Shown in pieces: positions 17,601 through 24,562 of a DNA stretch of 64,000 bases. Origin of the DNA: Paenibacillus caseinilyticus. GTDB taxonomy: Bacteria > Bacillota > Bacilli > Paenibacillales > NBRC-103111. Position 1 is the stretch's first letter. Each line of letters starts with the position of its first letter. Where the stretch lies: contig NZ_JAQAGY010000009.1 of assembly GCF_027533645.1 (NCBI RefSeq), positions 208,187 through 272,186 on the forward strand. The letters run 5' to 3'. The notes under the pieces were generated by a model that was not told where the DNA came from, did no database searches, and saw only the letters and a list, made by a program, of their open reading frames with translations. Made by a program: the position numbers and the translations under genes.

Positions 17601-18476
17601 CTTGTCATACCGCGAGCTGATATCGTTCATGTTATGCTTCAGCTCATCCAAGGTGCCGTGCCAATACGGATAGAACGAGAGGCCGATGATATCGAACTCC
17701 ACACCCCGGGCCGTAAGCGCGTCGAACACGCGGCGGTACAGGTCATTGTCTCCGCCGTCGGCCAAATGGAGCATGATGCGGGTCGCATTCCCCGGATCGT
17801 TCTCCTTCACCGCGCGGATCCCCGCCTTCAACAGGTTCGCGAACCCGTCGTAGCCGCCGATCTCTTCCCCTGCGGACTGCTGCCACGTCTTGCCGTCCGG
17901 CCAGATCATGCCGCCATTCGTCTCGTTGCCGATCTGCACCATGTCCGGCATCGCGTTATTCGCCTTGAGCTCGCGGATCACGCTGTCGGTGAAGTCGTAG
18001 ACCGCCTGCTCCAGCGCGGCGCCGCTAAGGTCCTTCCATGCGGCCGGCTTGAACTGCTTGGCCGGATCCGCCCAGAAGTCGCTGTAGTGAAAATCGAGCA
18101 GCACCTTCAAGCCAAGCGCCTTGGCTCTCACGGCCGTCTCCACCGTGCGGGCCAGATCGTTATTGCCTCCTCCAAGCGGCCCATTCTCATCCGCGGGATG
18201 GTTCCAGATCCGCAGCCGGACCCAGTTCGTCCCGTGGTCTTTCAGAATCTGGAGCGCATCCTTCTCTTCGCCACCGTCGTAATAACGGCCTCCGCTCTCC
18301 TCGATCTGGCTCAGCATCGATACATCCGAGCCTTTGATGAAATCGGAACTAAGCCCTTCAATCGGGTTAATCCGGATGGTGCTCTCCTGCCCCGCAGCCT
18401 GGGCCTGGATTGGCAGCAGATTCATCACCATCGCGGCGATAAGCAGCAGTCCCACTTTCCCTCTCTTGAATCTCAT
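14607..18476 (-). CDS. ganB: GH53 endo-beta-1,4-galactanase with CBM61-like, cohesin-like and SLH domains
   Basis: 1289 residues, a secreted cell-surface enzyme cutting beta-1,4-galactan. Domains in order: signal peptide (1-27, ending AQA); GH53 catalytic domain (about 40-400) with acid/base E185 in IGNETNGG and nucleophile E298 in VIVVETA; bacterial Ig-like domain (about 410-485); carbohydrate-binding domain resembling CBM61, a galactan binder (about 488-632); cohesin-like domain (about 636-765); acidic DGTG repeat linker (about 772-865) and a DS-rich stretch; a beta domain of unknown type (about 910-1100); then SLH repeats (about 1105-1289) that bind the cell wall polymer. The family enzyme is normally about 400 residues, so two thirds of this protein is attachment machinery. 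The ribosome binding site is GGGAGGTCACC. A cre-like site lies between promoter and start. The symbol follows the Bacillus gan locus. Confidence 0.93.
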   Translation of the reverse strand: MRFKRGKVGLLLIAAMVMNLLPIQAQAAGQESTIRINPIEGLSSDFIKGSDVSMLSQIEESGGRYYDGGEEKDALQILKDHGTNWVRLRIWNHPADENGPLGGGNNDLARTVETAVRAKALGLKVLLDFHYSDFWADPAKQFKPAAWKDLSGAALEQAVYDFTDSVIRELKANNAMPDMVQIGNETNGGMIWPDGKTWQQSAGEEIGGYDGFANLLKAGIRAVKENDPGNATRIMLHLADGGDNDLYRRVFDALTARGVEFDIIGLSFYPYWHGTLDELKHNMNDISSRYDKNVIVVETAYAHTLENGDGFTNIFGPAEQSAGGYKATVQGQAQAVRDVMNTVHEVQGGRGLGVFYWEQDWIPVEGAGWKTGEGNGWDNQAMFDFGGNALPSLDVYNLVSKTPAGEPYQAELTSIQPVTMAITVGGELQLPEAVKGEFSDDSIRSLGVTWEEVKPEDLAQPGTLHVAGTIEGTEQKAEAVVVVEGTRNYVKNAGFEAGDFSGWTLSGETAALQAEKSSAPAGNAYSGDYSLHYYLDRPYTFKIEQKVAGLPDGTYTAAVRTQGGGGEKSLKLFAVNAAGDKLTADIVNTAWHEWKHVVIPNITVTGGQLTLGVEADANNGSWGSIDEFELYSDHSEATLSAPDEVKPGSEFTVGVGVKGLVNIIGSQDLQLSYDRNLFEFVRAESKEAGTVVDATYNADAGTIHLVTKHEEGKASNTESLQVRFKAQDIERKGTIGVASAEWTALSTGQKITPSTLGSVTVSVYGSVDSQPGTGDGTGTGDGTGTGDGTGNGDGTGNGDGTGTGDGTGNGDGTGTGDGTGNGDGTGTGDGTGTGDGTGNGDGTGTGDGTGTGDGTGTGDGTGTGDGSSDNDSDNDSNDDSDDDSDSSSDSGTVSSGGSSGGSTSGSAAGQKPAYDAASGTVTASLSTEEAAKLRTAAGREAIKLEIPAVDGAKAYAQELPAALLQSGQPDQRITLVTPLGSVKLPGSMLAGSKGLGSGPVTVGIRAVEPSALNDEALRGKLGGKPVIDLTVQVNGQPVAWNNPDAPVTVSIPYKPSAAEAQHPEYLTVWYLSGSGAAEAVPTSHWDAKAGVLTFQTTHLSAYAVAYDHRTFSDLSHVGWAAQAVEALAAKGVIQGTTDAEFSPDAPVTRAEFLQMLVRAAGLTASFDSNFADVSRTDYYYDAAGIAKKLGVAGGRDNGGFAPSERITREDLMVLTVRALEAAGRWKPAGGSGLEAFSDASSVADYAADAAAGLVQAGVINGRGSLLAPKEATTRAEAAVILYRALQASE
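15885..16163 (-). repeat. 18-bp tandem repeats encoding the galactanase linker
   Basis: About fifteen imperfect in-frame copies of an 18-base unit coding for the six-residue block DGTG(T/N)G. Third-position changes are scattered among copies. The array forms a flexible acidic linker and could change copy number by slippage without breaking the frame. Confidence 0.85.
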
Positions 18477-18503
18477 ATCTTCGGGTGACCTCCCTAACTA
18501 TCA

Positions 18504-18517
18504 TGTAAGCGGTTAAC
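18504..18517 (-). promoter_or_regulatory. candidate CcpA cre site before the galactanase gene
   Basis: TGTAAGCGGTTAAC matches 12 of 14 positions of the catabolite-responsive element consensus. It lies between the TATAAT hexamer and the start codon, where CcpA would act as a roadblock. Inference from consensus only. Confidence 0.5.
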
Positions 18518-18543
18518 TATCCTTGTGTCCGTCCGCTGACCCG

Positions 18544-18605
18544 ATTATAGCAAAGTGCGTCGGGCGGATTACCCCGGCAAAATAGGATTCTTCTGTAGTT
18601 TTTGC
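18544..18605 (-). promoter_or_regulatory. galactanase promoter with 28-bp element, copy B
   Basis: A perfect TATAAT (18544-18549, minus strand) has no recognisable -35 box. Instead the 28-bp element shared with the transport operon lies at 18578-18605, 28 bases upstream of the -10. Copy A is 39 bases from its -10, a difference of 11 bases or one helical turn, which keeps the same face of the DNA. Confidence 0.65.
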
Positions 18606-18725
18606 AGGTTCTCCGCTCCTCTGCCGGATGAAGCTTGGCAGCGGGGCTCCCCTTTTGCTCCCCCTTCATGCAGCAAACCCAGCACCTCACGGTACTGGGT
18701 TCCATAGGAATTCCAATATAGATAC

Positions 18726-20006
18726 CTAATCCTCCGGTATATAAAACCGGCTGTCCCCTACCTGTATGTCTTCCAGCGTATCGGGGCCGCCCGGATCATG
18801 GTCGAAGAAAAGCCGGCGGACTGTGGTGCCGTCCTCATACTTGAGCGTTATCGTGTTGCCTGCGATGGAATAGGTTCCCGTATCGCTCTTGGACGAGGAC
18901 GACTGTGTACCCGATACGATCACATCCAAGGAAGCGATGCTGAGATCCGTACTTTCGAATGTGCCATCGCGGCTAAACGAGAGATATTCCGTCGACGAGG
19001 TGGAATAAGCGTTAATGCCCACCAAGCCGTAATAGCTGATATATTTGTAACTGCCTTGGAGTATAGTCCCATCGGCTGCCGGCACCACTGCCGTCATCAG
19101 GATGCCGTTAATGGATAGATCTCCAGCCTGCGAGACTTCAATGCTGTAACTGGTTCCATCGCTTACCTGAAGCTTCCCTTCGGCAATGGTGTACGTACTG
19201 CACTTATCCCGGGTGCAGTCGATGGTCTCCGGTCCGCCCTGCGGAGGAGCTCCTATCAGGATATGGCTGTCCGGAAGAAAGGTATAGAGATCCCAGCAGG
19301 CACCGCCGCATTCATATCCTCCGAAGTCGTCCCTGAATCCGTAGTACATCCCTTGAAGATTGGACAGATCTACTGGCTTAGCAGGCTGAACGGGAGCGGC
19401 CGGCGTACTCGGCTGGGGCTCTTGGACTGGAGGCGCGGGCTCTTGGGCCCCGGGTGCAGGTTCCTGGGGTGCAGCCGGCGGCGTCTGCTGGTTGGCTGCA
19501 TAGTCGGCCAGCTTGGTCAGCATCTCTTCCTTCGTCATGCCAAGGCTCGCCAATAACTTGTCGGTAACCACGGATATTTCTCTATTCACCGGATCCCAGT
19601 GCACGATAGCCCCGGTCGCTTCCCCAATAAAACGCAGGGGCACCATGGTGCTGCCATCCACGATCCGGGCGCCTTGGCTGAGCTCTACCTTCCGGCCGTT
19701 CACTGCAGCATAGGGTTCGTCAATACGGAGCTCAATGGTCAGCCCATCTTGAGATCCCGTTACCAGCCGCTGGGCTTCATCCCACTTCACCTTCATGCCC
19801 ATCCCTTCGAACAGGGGCCTGAACTGGACCAATGTCGTGCCGTCGATTAGAAGCGGTTCTATCTCGAATGAGATTCTCGTCGTATCGACGAACACCTTCA
19901 CGGGCTGCTGGGCAGCGGCAGCGTGGATTCGGGCGGAGGGATACGAACCGAAGAGGAAGATGACAAGGAGCAGTGAACCTATCAACATGCGGCGTGACAA
20001 GCGCAA
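18726..20006 (-). CDS. secreted stalk-domain protein (copper amine oxidase N-terminal-like)
   Basis: 426 residues from a TTG at 20004-20006 with AGGAGG 8 bases upstream; an ATG eight codons further up would overlap that site. The signal peptide ends near HAAAA. Residues about 35-150 form the stalk domain common in Paenibacillus surface proteins (FVDTTRISFEIEPLLIDG, VPLRFIGEATGAIVHWDPVN). A proline-rich linker (PAPGAQEPAPPVQEPQPS region) leads to a C-terminal beta-rich domain with cysteines (ECGGACWD, CTRDKCS) of unknown function. The stalk domain does not imply oxidase activity. It is a single gene. Confidence 0.8.
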   Translation of the reverse strand: MRLSRRMLIGSLLLVIFLFGSYPSARIHAAAAQQPVKVFVDTTRISFEIEPLLIDGTTLVQFRPLFEGMGMKVKWDEAQRLVTGSQDGLTIELRIDEPYAAVNGRKVELSQGARIVDGSTMVPLRFIGEATGAIVHWDPVNREISVVTDKLLASLGMTKEEMLTKLADYAANQQTPPAAPQEPAPGAQEPAPPVQEPQPSTPAAPVQPAKPVDLSNLQGMYYGFRDDFGGYECGGACWDLYTFLPDSHILIGAPPQGGPETIDCTRDKCSTYTIAEGKLQVSDGTSYSIEVSQAGDLSINGILMTAVVPAADGTILQGSYKYISYYGLVGINAYSTSSTEYLSFSRDGTFESTDLSIASLDVIVSGTQSSSSKSDTGTYSIAGNTITLKYEDGTTVRRLFFDHDPGGPDTLEDIQVGDSRFYIPED

Positions 20007-20155
20007 TAGGGATACCTCCTGGGAATTCAATTTTTGTGATCTTCCCTTAGGCTAATCGAACCCCCTGTATTTTCCAAGGTGCCAAAAGTATCTTTTCTAA
20101 TCAACTTTTCTTGATTCAATGAGCGCTTCTTCAAAAAAATGAGGTGTAGATGCAG

Positions 20156-20191
20156 AAAAAAGGATCGATCCACCAGTCGGATCGATCCTTT
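20156..20191 (-). terminator. terminator of cwlJ-gerQ
   Basis: On the minus strand a 13-bp perfect stem (20179-20191 with 20159-20171, 7-base loop) continues into a T-run (20156-20161). It lies just past the gerQ stop. Confidence 0.88.
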
Positions 20192-20218
20192 GGGTATGCC
20201 GGCTTAGCGTTCTGCAAC

Positions 20219-20740
20219 TTACCTCGATTTGACTAGGGGGACTTGCGGTTCTTGCGGAAGTGGATATTTAACTTCTCCGTCGAATTCTACCCAGTCCAGA
20301 TTGGACATTAGCAGCAGGTGACGTTTCCCATTGGGATTATCCGGGTCGCTGATGATGATGTGGTCACGGCCAGCCGTTTCAATACGGCCGCGGTACCTTT
20401 TTGAATTATGCTCGTTGTTGCCTTGGTAAGTAAAATAGAATGTAGCGATCGCGTTTTTGTTGAAGCGCAGAATATTCTCGATAAATGATTCTTCCACCCT
20501 GCCTACGGGAAGCTGCTGACCAGTCCCCATCGGTACTACCGGGGTGGCAAACGATGGCCCGGAATAACCCGTCGCCGGGAAACCAGCAGCCCCCATCGGT
20601 GCTGCGGGGGCTCCAAACGAAGGTCCGGAATGACCCGTTGTAGGAAGGCCGGCAGCGACATCACTGCGTTTCATTCCATCCGGATAACAATCATAACCAT
20701 ACGGCGTTGGATAATAACTGTAGTTCCCATAACAAGTCAT
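20219..20740 (-). CDS. gerQ: spore coat protein GerQ
   Basis: 173 residues from the ATG at 20738-20740, which follows AGGAGCTGACTTTCTC. The N-terminal part is rich in Tyr, Gly and Pro with a degenerate duplicated block (TGHSGPSFGAP and TGYSGPSFATP). The C-terminal half is the conserved GerQ domain (ESFIENILRFNKNAIATFYF, RIETAGRDHIIISDP). In Bacillus GerQ is an inner-coat protein, cross-linked by transglutaminase and needed to keep CwlJ in the spore. It follows cwlJ by 26 bases, the same gene order as Bacillus, which strengthens both calls. Confidence 0.92.
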   Translation of the reverse strand: MTCYGNYSYYPTPYGYDCYPDGMKRSDVAAGLPTTGHSGPSFGAPAAPMGAAGFPATGYSGPSFATPVVPMGTGQQLPVGRVEESFIENILRFNKNAIATFYFTYQGNNEHNSKRYRGRIETAGRDHIIISDPDNPNGKRHLLLMSNLDWVEFDGEVKYPLPQEPQVPLVKSR

Positions 20741-20766
20741 GAGAAAGTCAGCTCCTTTTTGTAAGT

Positions 20767-21243
20767 TTATCGGTAAAACTCGGGGCAATAGCCCTCTACA
20801 CCTTCATAGAAGCAATGATTTTTGTGCGCGAATACGAACCTCGTCATAGGGGATCTTGGCATCGTGGGGGTACAAGGTATTCTCGTTCTTCTTCCTGGGC
20901 TAGGGTTAAAAAACCACAAGCTCATTCTGGACCGGGGTTCTCTATAACCATGCAGCAATTTCCTGGCCCTATTGATGTCTGCTTGTTTGGGACGTTGTGT
21001 ATACAATGTTCCATTCAGGACGGGTTCAAAGTGAGGGACTCCCGTTCCAGGTATGGTTTGATAGATCGCCTGTGCAATATTACGCAGCCCTCTGAAGTCA
21101 GGAGCACAGTTAGCGTCGACCCGATTGGTCAACACCGTTCCTACCATGTTCATTCCTTGAACGCCTTCACCAACTGCTTCCGCCAACATAATCTTCGCTA
21201 ATTCATCTACGTGACGTGCTGTATGTCTTATTCGTCTCCCCAA
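20767..21243 (-). CDS. cwlJ: spore cortex-lytic hydrolase CwlJ
   Basis: 158 residues, close to the usual 140-150 of CwlJ. The Hydrolase_2 motif with the catalytic glutamate is MLAEAVGEGVQGM, followed by VGTVLTNRVDANC, the SLWFFNPSPG block and KNHCFYEG near the end. It starts at TTG (21241-21243), supported by AAAGGAGGGG 6-7 bases upstream. CwlJ degrades the cortex during germination triggered by Ca-dipicolinate. The stretch between NPSPG and FVFAHKNHCFY is unlike the Bacillus sequence, but the frame is intact at both ends. Confidence 0.92.
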   Translation of the reverse strand: MGRRIRHTARHVDELAKIMLAEAVGEGVQGMNMVGTVLTNRVDANCAPDFRGLRNIAQAIYQTIPGTGVPHFEPVLNGTLYTQRPKQADINRARKLLHGYREPRSRMSLWFFNPSPGRRTRIPCTPTMPRSPMTRFVFAHKNHCFYEGVEGYCPEFYR

Positions 21244-21433
21244 CGTTTCCCCTCCTTTCGCTTATGTAGGCAATATATTGCACAAAGTCGTTCTAGGTAA
21301 CTTGCCTATAGCCCAATTTTTGGGGAAAGTTCAATCCCCCAGGCTCACACGACATCCTCACGTCTGCGCTTCCCTTTTATTTTGGGAGGAACTATGGTAA
21401 CTTGTATCCATATGGTTACAGGAGGACATGAAC

Positions 21434-21646
21434 ATGGCTAAGCCGCAGTACCGCTGGAATATCAAGCTGAAGAAGAGCAATTCGTATCTCGGAACCGTCT
21501 ATCTCGAGGAGCCGCTCCCGGAAGTCGAGGACGTGATCATGATCGGGGACAAGAAATATTCGCTCGTGGAGATCCAGCCGGGCACGACCCGGGATTCCCA
21601 TGACGTGTTCGTTGAGGAAGTCAAGAAGGACACCGCGAAGAAATAG
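21434..21646 (+). CDS. conserved small hypothetical protein
   Basis: 70 residues from the second ATG (21434), which is 8 bases from AGGAGG; the ATG at 21428 is too close. The sequence is basic at both ends (YRWNIKLKKSN, VEEVKKDTAKK) with a central acidic beta-like part (EEPLPEVEDVIMIGDKKYSL). There is no membrane segment or known motif. It is a stand-alone gene followed by a strong terminator. I do not recognise a function. Confidence 0.7.
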   Translation: MAKPQYRWNIKLKKSNSYLGTVYLEEPLPEVEDVIMIGDKKYSLVEIQPGTTRDSHDVFVEEVKKDTAKK

Positions 21647-21703
21647 CTGTGCCGCGCTGCAGGCCCTGCTTCATCACGGATTTGGGCGGTCCGCCGCAGC
21701 ATA

Positions 21704-21741
21704 AGAAGGCCGGTCACAGGATATCCTGTGACCGGCCTTCT
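21704..21741 (+). terminator. strong terminator hairpin
   Basis: A perfect 17-bp inverted repeat (21704-21720 and 21725-21741) with a 4-base loop, followed by a T-rich stretch, downstream of the small gene ending at 21646. Confidence 0.85.
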
Positions 21742-21894
21742 GTCTGTTTAACCGGAAAGATTGCGTCCTCACGCCGTACTGGGTGACTGTACTGCACCGT
21801 CCATCCCTCTCCGGCCGGAAAGCCCGGGCCAACGTGAATAACCTCTTCTCGCAGAGGGTAATATATGGCAATCCTAGAGTAGGGTGGTGAAGCG

Positions 21895-22686
21895 ATGGAA
21901 AGACAACCGCTGCTGCTGGTCGAGGAGCTCGCCCTCAAGAAGCGGAAGATCTATAAGCAAAGCCCGCTGCGCTACCTGTCCAGGTCAGCGCTTGCCAGCA
22001 TGTTCATCGGCTTCGGGGTGATCGTGGCGTTCCGGACGGGAAGCTTCTTCTACCTGGAACACTCCCCGTTCACCTATCCGATGGCGGCACTGACCTTCGG
22101 GGCGGCGATCATTCTTATTGCCTACGGGGGCGGCGACCTGTTCACGGGCAACACCTTCTACTTCACCTTTGCGGCGCTGCGCCGCCGGATCCGGTGGACA
22201 GAAGCGGCCAAGCTGTGGCTCACAAGCTATGGCGGCAATATTCTTGGGGCTGCCGTGTTCGCCGGTCTCATCTATCTCACCGGCCTGTTCCGGGACAGCA
22301 GCGTGAACGCGTTCCTGCTCAGCGTGGTGGAGAAGAAGATGCACGCGCCTGTAACCGAGCTGTTCTTCCGGGCCATCCTGTGCAACTGGCTGGTCTGTCT
22401 CGCCTTCTTCATCCCGATGTCCCTGAAGAGCGACGGGGCCAAGATTTTCGCCATGATGCTGTTTGTCTTCTGCTTCTTCATCTCAGGCTACGAGCATAGC
22501 ATTGCCAATATGTGCACCTTCGCCATTGCGCTGGTGCTGCAGCATCCGGGAACGATCACCTGGAGCGGTGTGTTCACCAATCTGATCCCCGTAACGATAG
22601 GCAATTTCATCGGCGGCGCACTCTTGATGGCAGCCATGTATTACTACGTAAATAAGCCTTTTATGGACGAGGAAGCACAGGAATGA
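21895..22686 (+). CDS. formate/nitrite transporter (FNT) family channel
   Basis: 263 residues with six predicted membrane helices. The FNT hallmark GGDLFTGNTF (near 81-90) and the paired motif around SYGGNILGAAVFAGLIY are present. FNT pentamers move small monovalent acids such as formate, nitrite, hydrosulfide or lactate across the membrane. The gene is 71 bases upstream of lactate dehydrogenase on the same strand with no terminator between, so lactate release or uptake is the best guess here. No formate lyase or nitrite reductase gene is nearby. The ribosome binding site is GGGTGGTGAAG. Confidence 0.9.
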   Translation: MERQPLLLVEELALKKRKIYKQSPLRYLSRSALASMFIGFGVIVAFRTGSFFYLEHSPFTYPMAALTFGAAIILIAYGGGDLFTGNTFYFTFAALRRRIRWTEAAKLWLTSYGGNILGAAVFAGLIYLTGLFRDSSVNAFLLSVVEKKMHAPVTELFFRAILCNWLVCLAFFIPMSLKSDGAKIFAMMLFVFCFFISGYEHSIANMCTFAIALVLQHPGTITWSGVFTNLIPVTIGNFIGGALLMAAMYYYVNKPFMDEEAQE

Positions 22687-22757
22687 CCGGAGGGCCTCAG
22701 ATCTCCGTGATCCCCTGTGTTCCGCCACACCAATCCGAACGGAAGGAATGAACGCAT

Positions 22758-23675
22758 ATGAAAAAAGCCACACGGATCGCTCTAATCGGCGTAGGCGCGG
22801 TGGGATCGACTACCGCCTACACCCTGCTGCTCCGCGAGAGGGCGGATGAGCTTGTGCTTATCGATGCCAACCACGAGAAGGCGATCGGCGATGCGCTGGA
22901 CATGAACCACGGGCTGCCCTTCCTGGGCCGCACGAAGGTATGGGCCGGCACGTATGAGGACTGCAGCGAAGCGGAGATTATCGTGATCACCGCGGGCTCC
23001 GCACAGAAACCGGGCGAGACGCGCATCGATCTGTTGAAGCGTAACGCTGCTATCTTTGACAGCATCATCGGCGAGATTCTGAAGTACAATACGCACGGTA
23101 TTCTGCTCATTGCCACGAATCCGGTCGATGTTATGAGCTACTTGTCGCTGCAGAAGTCGCAGTGGCCCGCTCACCGGGTGATCGGGACAGGAACGCTGCT
23201 CGACAGCGCCCGCTTCCGCTATCTCATCGGCAAGCACCTCAGCATCGACCCCCGGAGCGTGCATGCCCATATTATCGGGGAGCACGGCGACTCCGAAGTA
23301 CCGGTCTGGAGCCTCGCGAACGTCGCGGGAGGCGAGCTTGGGATCGGGGACGAGGCCAGGGAGGAGATCTTCACGAACACCCGGGATGCCGCTTACCAGA
23401 TCATCTCGGCCAAAGGCGCCACCTTCTATGCGATCGCGCTCGCGATCGACCGCATCTGCACGGCGATTCTCCGCGATGAAGGCGCAGTGCTCAACGTCTC
23501 GACCTTGCTCCAGGACTATCACGGGGTCTCGGATGTGTACCTCGGGGTTCCGTGCATCGTGGACAGACAGGGTGTCCGCTCGGTCATGCAGCTGCAGCTG
23601 TCGGAGCCGGAGTCCGAAGGACTGCAGCGCTCGGCGAAGAAGCTGCGGGAGATTATCAGCTCGCTCGGCGTGTAG
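22758..23675 (+). CDS. ldh: L-lactate dehydrogenase
   Basis: 305 residues. The NAD-binding GVGAVG (11-16), the substrate-loop R89 in GETRID, R152 in DSARF and catalytic H176 in IIGEHGDSEVP are all in place. Residue 83 (position Q in SAQKPGE) marks lactate rather than malate specificity. It reduces pyruvate to lactate while regenerating NAD. The neighbouring FNT channel gene suggests coupled acid export. A strong terminator follows at 23704-23749. Confidence 0.93.
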   Translation: MKKATRIALIGVGAVGSTTAYTLLLRERADELVLIDANHEKAIGDALDMNHGLPFLGRTKVWAGTYEDCSEAEIIVITAGSAQKPGETRIDLLKRNAAIFDSIIGEILKYNTHGILLIATNPVDVMSYLSLQKSQWPAHRVIGTGTLLDSARFRYLIGKHLSIDPRSVHAHIIGEHGDSEVPVWSLANVAGGELGIGDEAREEIFTNTRDAAYQIISAKGATFYAIALAIDRICTAILRDEGAVLNVSTLLQDYHGVSDVYLGVPCIVDRQGVRSVMQLQLSEPESEGLQRSAKKLREIISSLGV

Positions 23676-23703
23676 GAAATGAACAGCCGGCGGCTTCCAC
23701 CGA

Positions 23704-23750
23704 AGCCCGGCCCGGTCACGCTTATACCGCGTGGCCGGGCCGGGCTTTTT
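23704..23750 (+). terminator. terminator of FNT-ldh unit
   Basis: An 18-bp stem with one mismatch (23704-23721 with 23729-23746) ends in a T-run (23745-23750), 29 bases past the ldh stop. Confidence 0.9.
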
Positions 23751-23904
23751 GGGGCTGCCTGCAGGGCATGCTCGTTGGTTCAGGCATTTAGGGTAGATTT
23801 CATTATCTTCCCTTCTATGGGGATAATTGGGTCTATCCCCCGTGCATACTAACGCTAGTCGCAATATAATCCGGTTTGTGCTGGGGAGAGGAGGCTTGGA
23901 GATC

Positions 23905-24051
23905 ATGTCCGAACAGGAACAGGGGAGCGGTGGAGACCCGACGGATCCCCGCGAGACATTGAGAGGAACATTTGTCTCGGTATTGTTCATTGGCGCTTTC
24001 TGCCTTGTACTGTGGCTCCTCTTCTTTGTCATTTACATCCGCCAAGCTTAA
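23905..24051 (+). CDS. cytochrome c oxidase subunit IIa (ba3-type)
   Basis: 48 residues: a hydrophilic N-terminus (SEQEQGSGGDPTDPRETLRG) and one membrane helix (TFVSVLFIGAFCLVLWLLF). This is the size and shape of the small subunit IIa of ba3-type oxidases. The start at 23905 has AGGAGG 10 bases upstream; earlier in-frame methionines give no family match. It is the first gene of a three-gene oxidase operon, 16 bases upstream of subunit II. Confidence 0.85.
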   Translation: MSEQEQGSGGDPTDPRETLRGTFVSVLFIGAFCLVLWLLFFVIYIRQA

Positions 24052-24067
24052 TCCAAGGAGGAGACGT

Positions 24068-24547
24068 ATGGAACACCGTCATTCGATGCCCCGTTACGAG
24101 AAAATTTGGCTGCTGACCGGCAGCGTTTCCCTGATTGTCTTCCTGGTCATCCTCGGGGTGATGGCCTTCGGGATGGGACTCGACGCGCCGGGTCATATGC
24201 AGACCATCGCCCCGAAGGAAGTCGCCGTCACCGCGCCGTTCAATCAGCCCGCCCTGAAGATGACCGCCCCCGGGGAATACGATGCATACATGGTGGGGCA
24301 GATCTTCGCGTTCAATCCCGGGGAGCTTCAGATCCCGGCCGGCTCGAAGGTTCACTTCCACATTACGAGCCCGGATGTCGTACACGGATTGCTCATCCCC
24401 GGCACGAACGTGAACATGATGATCGTCCCGGGACACATTACGGAATTCGAGTATACGTTCAAGCGAAAGGGCGATTATCCTCTCCTATGCAATGAATACT
24501 GCGGGATGGGACATCACCTCATGATGGGCCGACTGCGCGTAACGTGA
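24068..24547 (+). CDS. cytochrome c oxidase subunit II, ba3-type
   Basis: 159 residues with a single N-terminal membrane helix (about 12-34) and an extracellular cupredoxin domain. The binuclear CuA ligands are C141, C145, H149 and M152 in CNEYCGMGHHLM, with an upstream histidine in DVVHGL. One transmembrane helix instead of two is typical of ba3 (B-type) enzymes. It takes electrons from cytochrome c or a small blue copper protein. AAGGAGG precedes the ATG. The genes for subunits IIa, II and I follow in this order. Confidence 0.94.
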   Translation: MEHRHSMPRYEKIWLLTGSVSLIVFLVILGVMAFGMGLDAPGHMQTIAPKEVAVTAPFNQPALKMTAPGEYDAYMVGQIFAFNPGELQIPAGSKVHFHITSPDVVHGLLIPGTNVNMMIVPGHITEFEYTFKRKGDYPLLCNEYCGMGHHLMMGRLRVT

Positions 24548-24562
24548 GTTCAGGAGAACACC

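Noticed and set aside
16350..18488. 712-codon open frame on the plus strand
   Set aside because: It lies fully antisense to the GH53 gene, which has catalytic motifs, signal peptide and ribosome binding site. The antisense frame has skewed Arg/His/Leu composition and no motif; a GC-rich shadow.
18726..20006. Copper amine oxidase
   Set aside because: Only the N-terminal stalk domain is present; the catalytic domain with topaquinone site is absent.
20767..21243. Frameshift inside cwlJ
   Set aside because: The segment after NPSPG differs from Bacillus CwlJ, but the conserved end KNHCFYEG is in the same frame and other frames give no better match.
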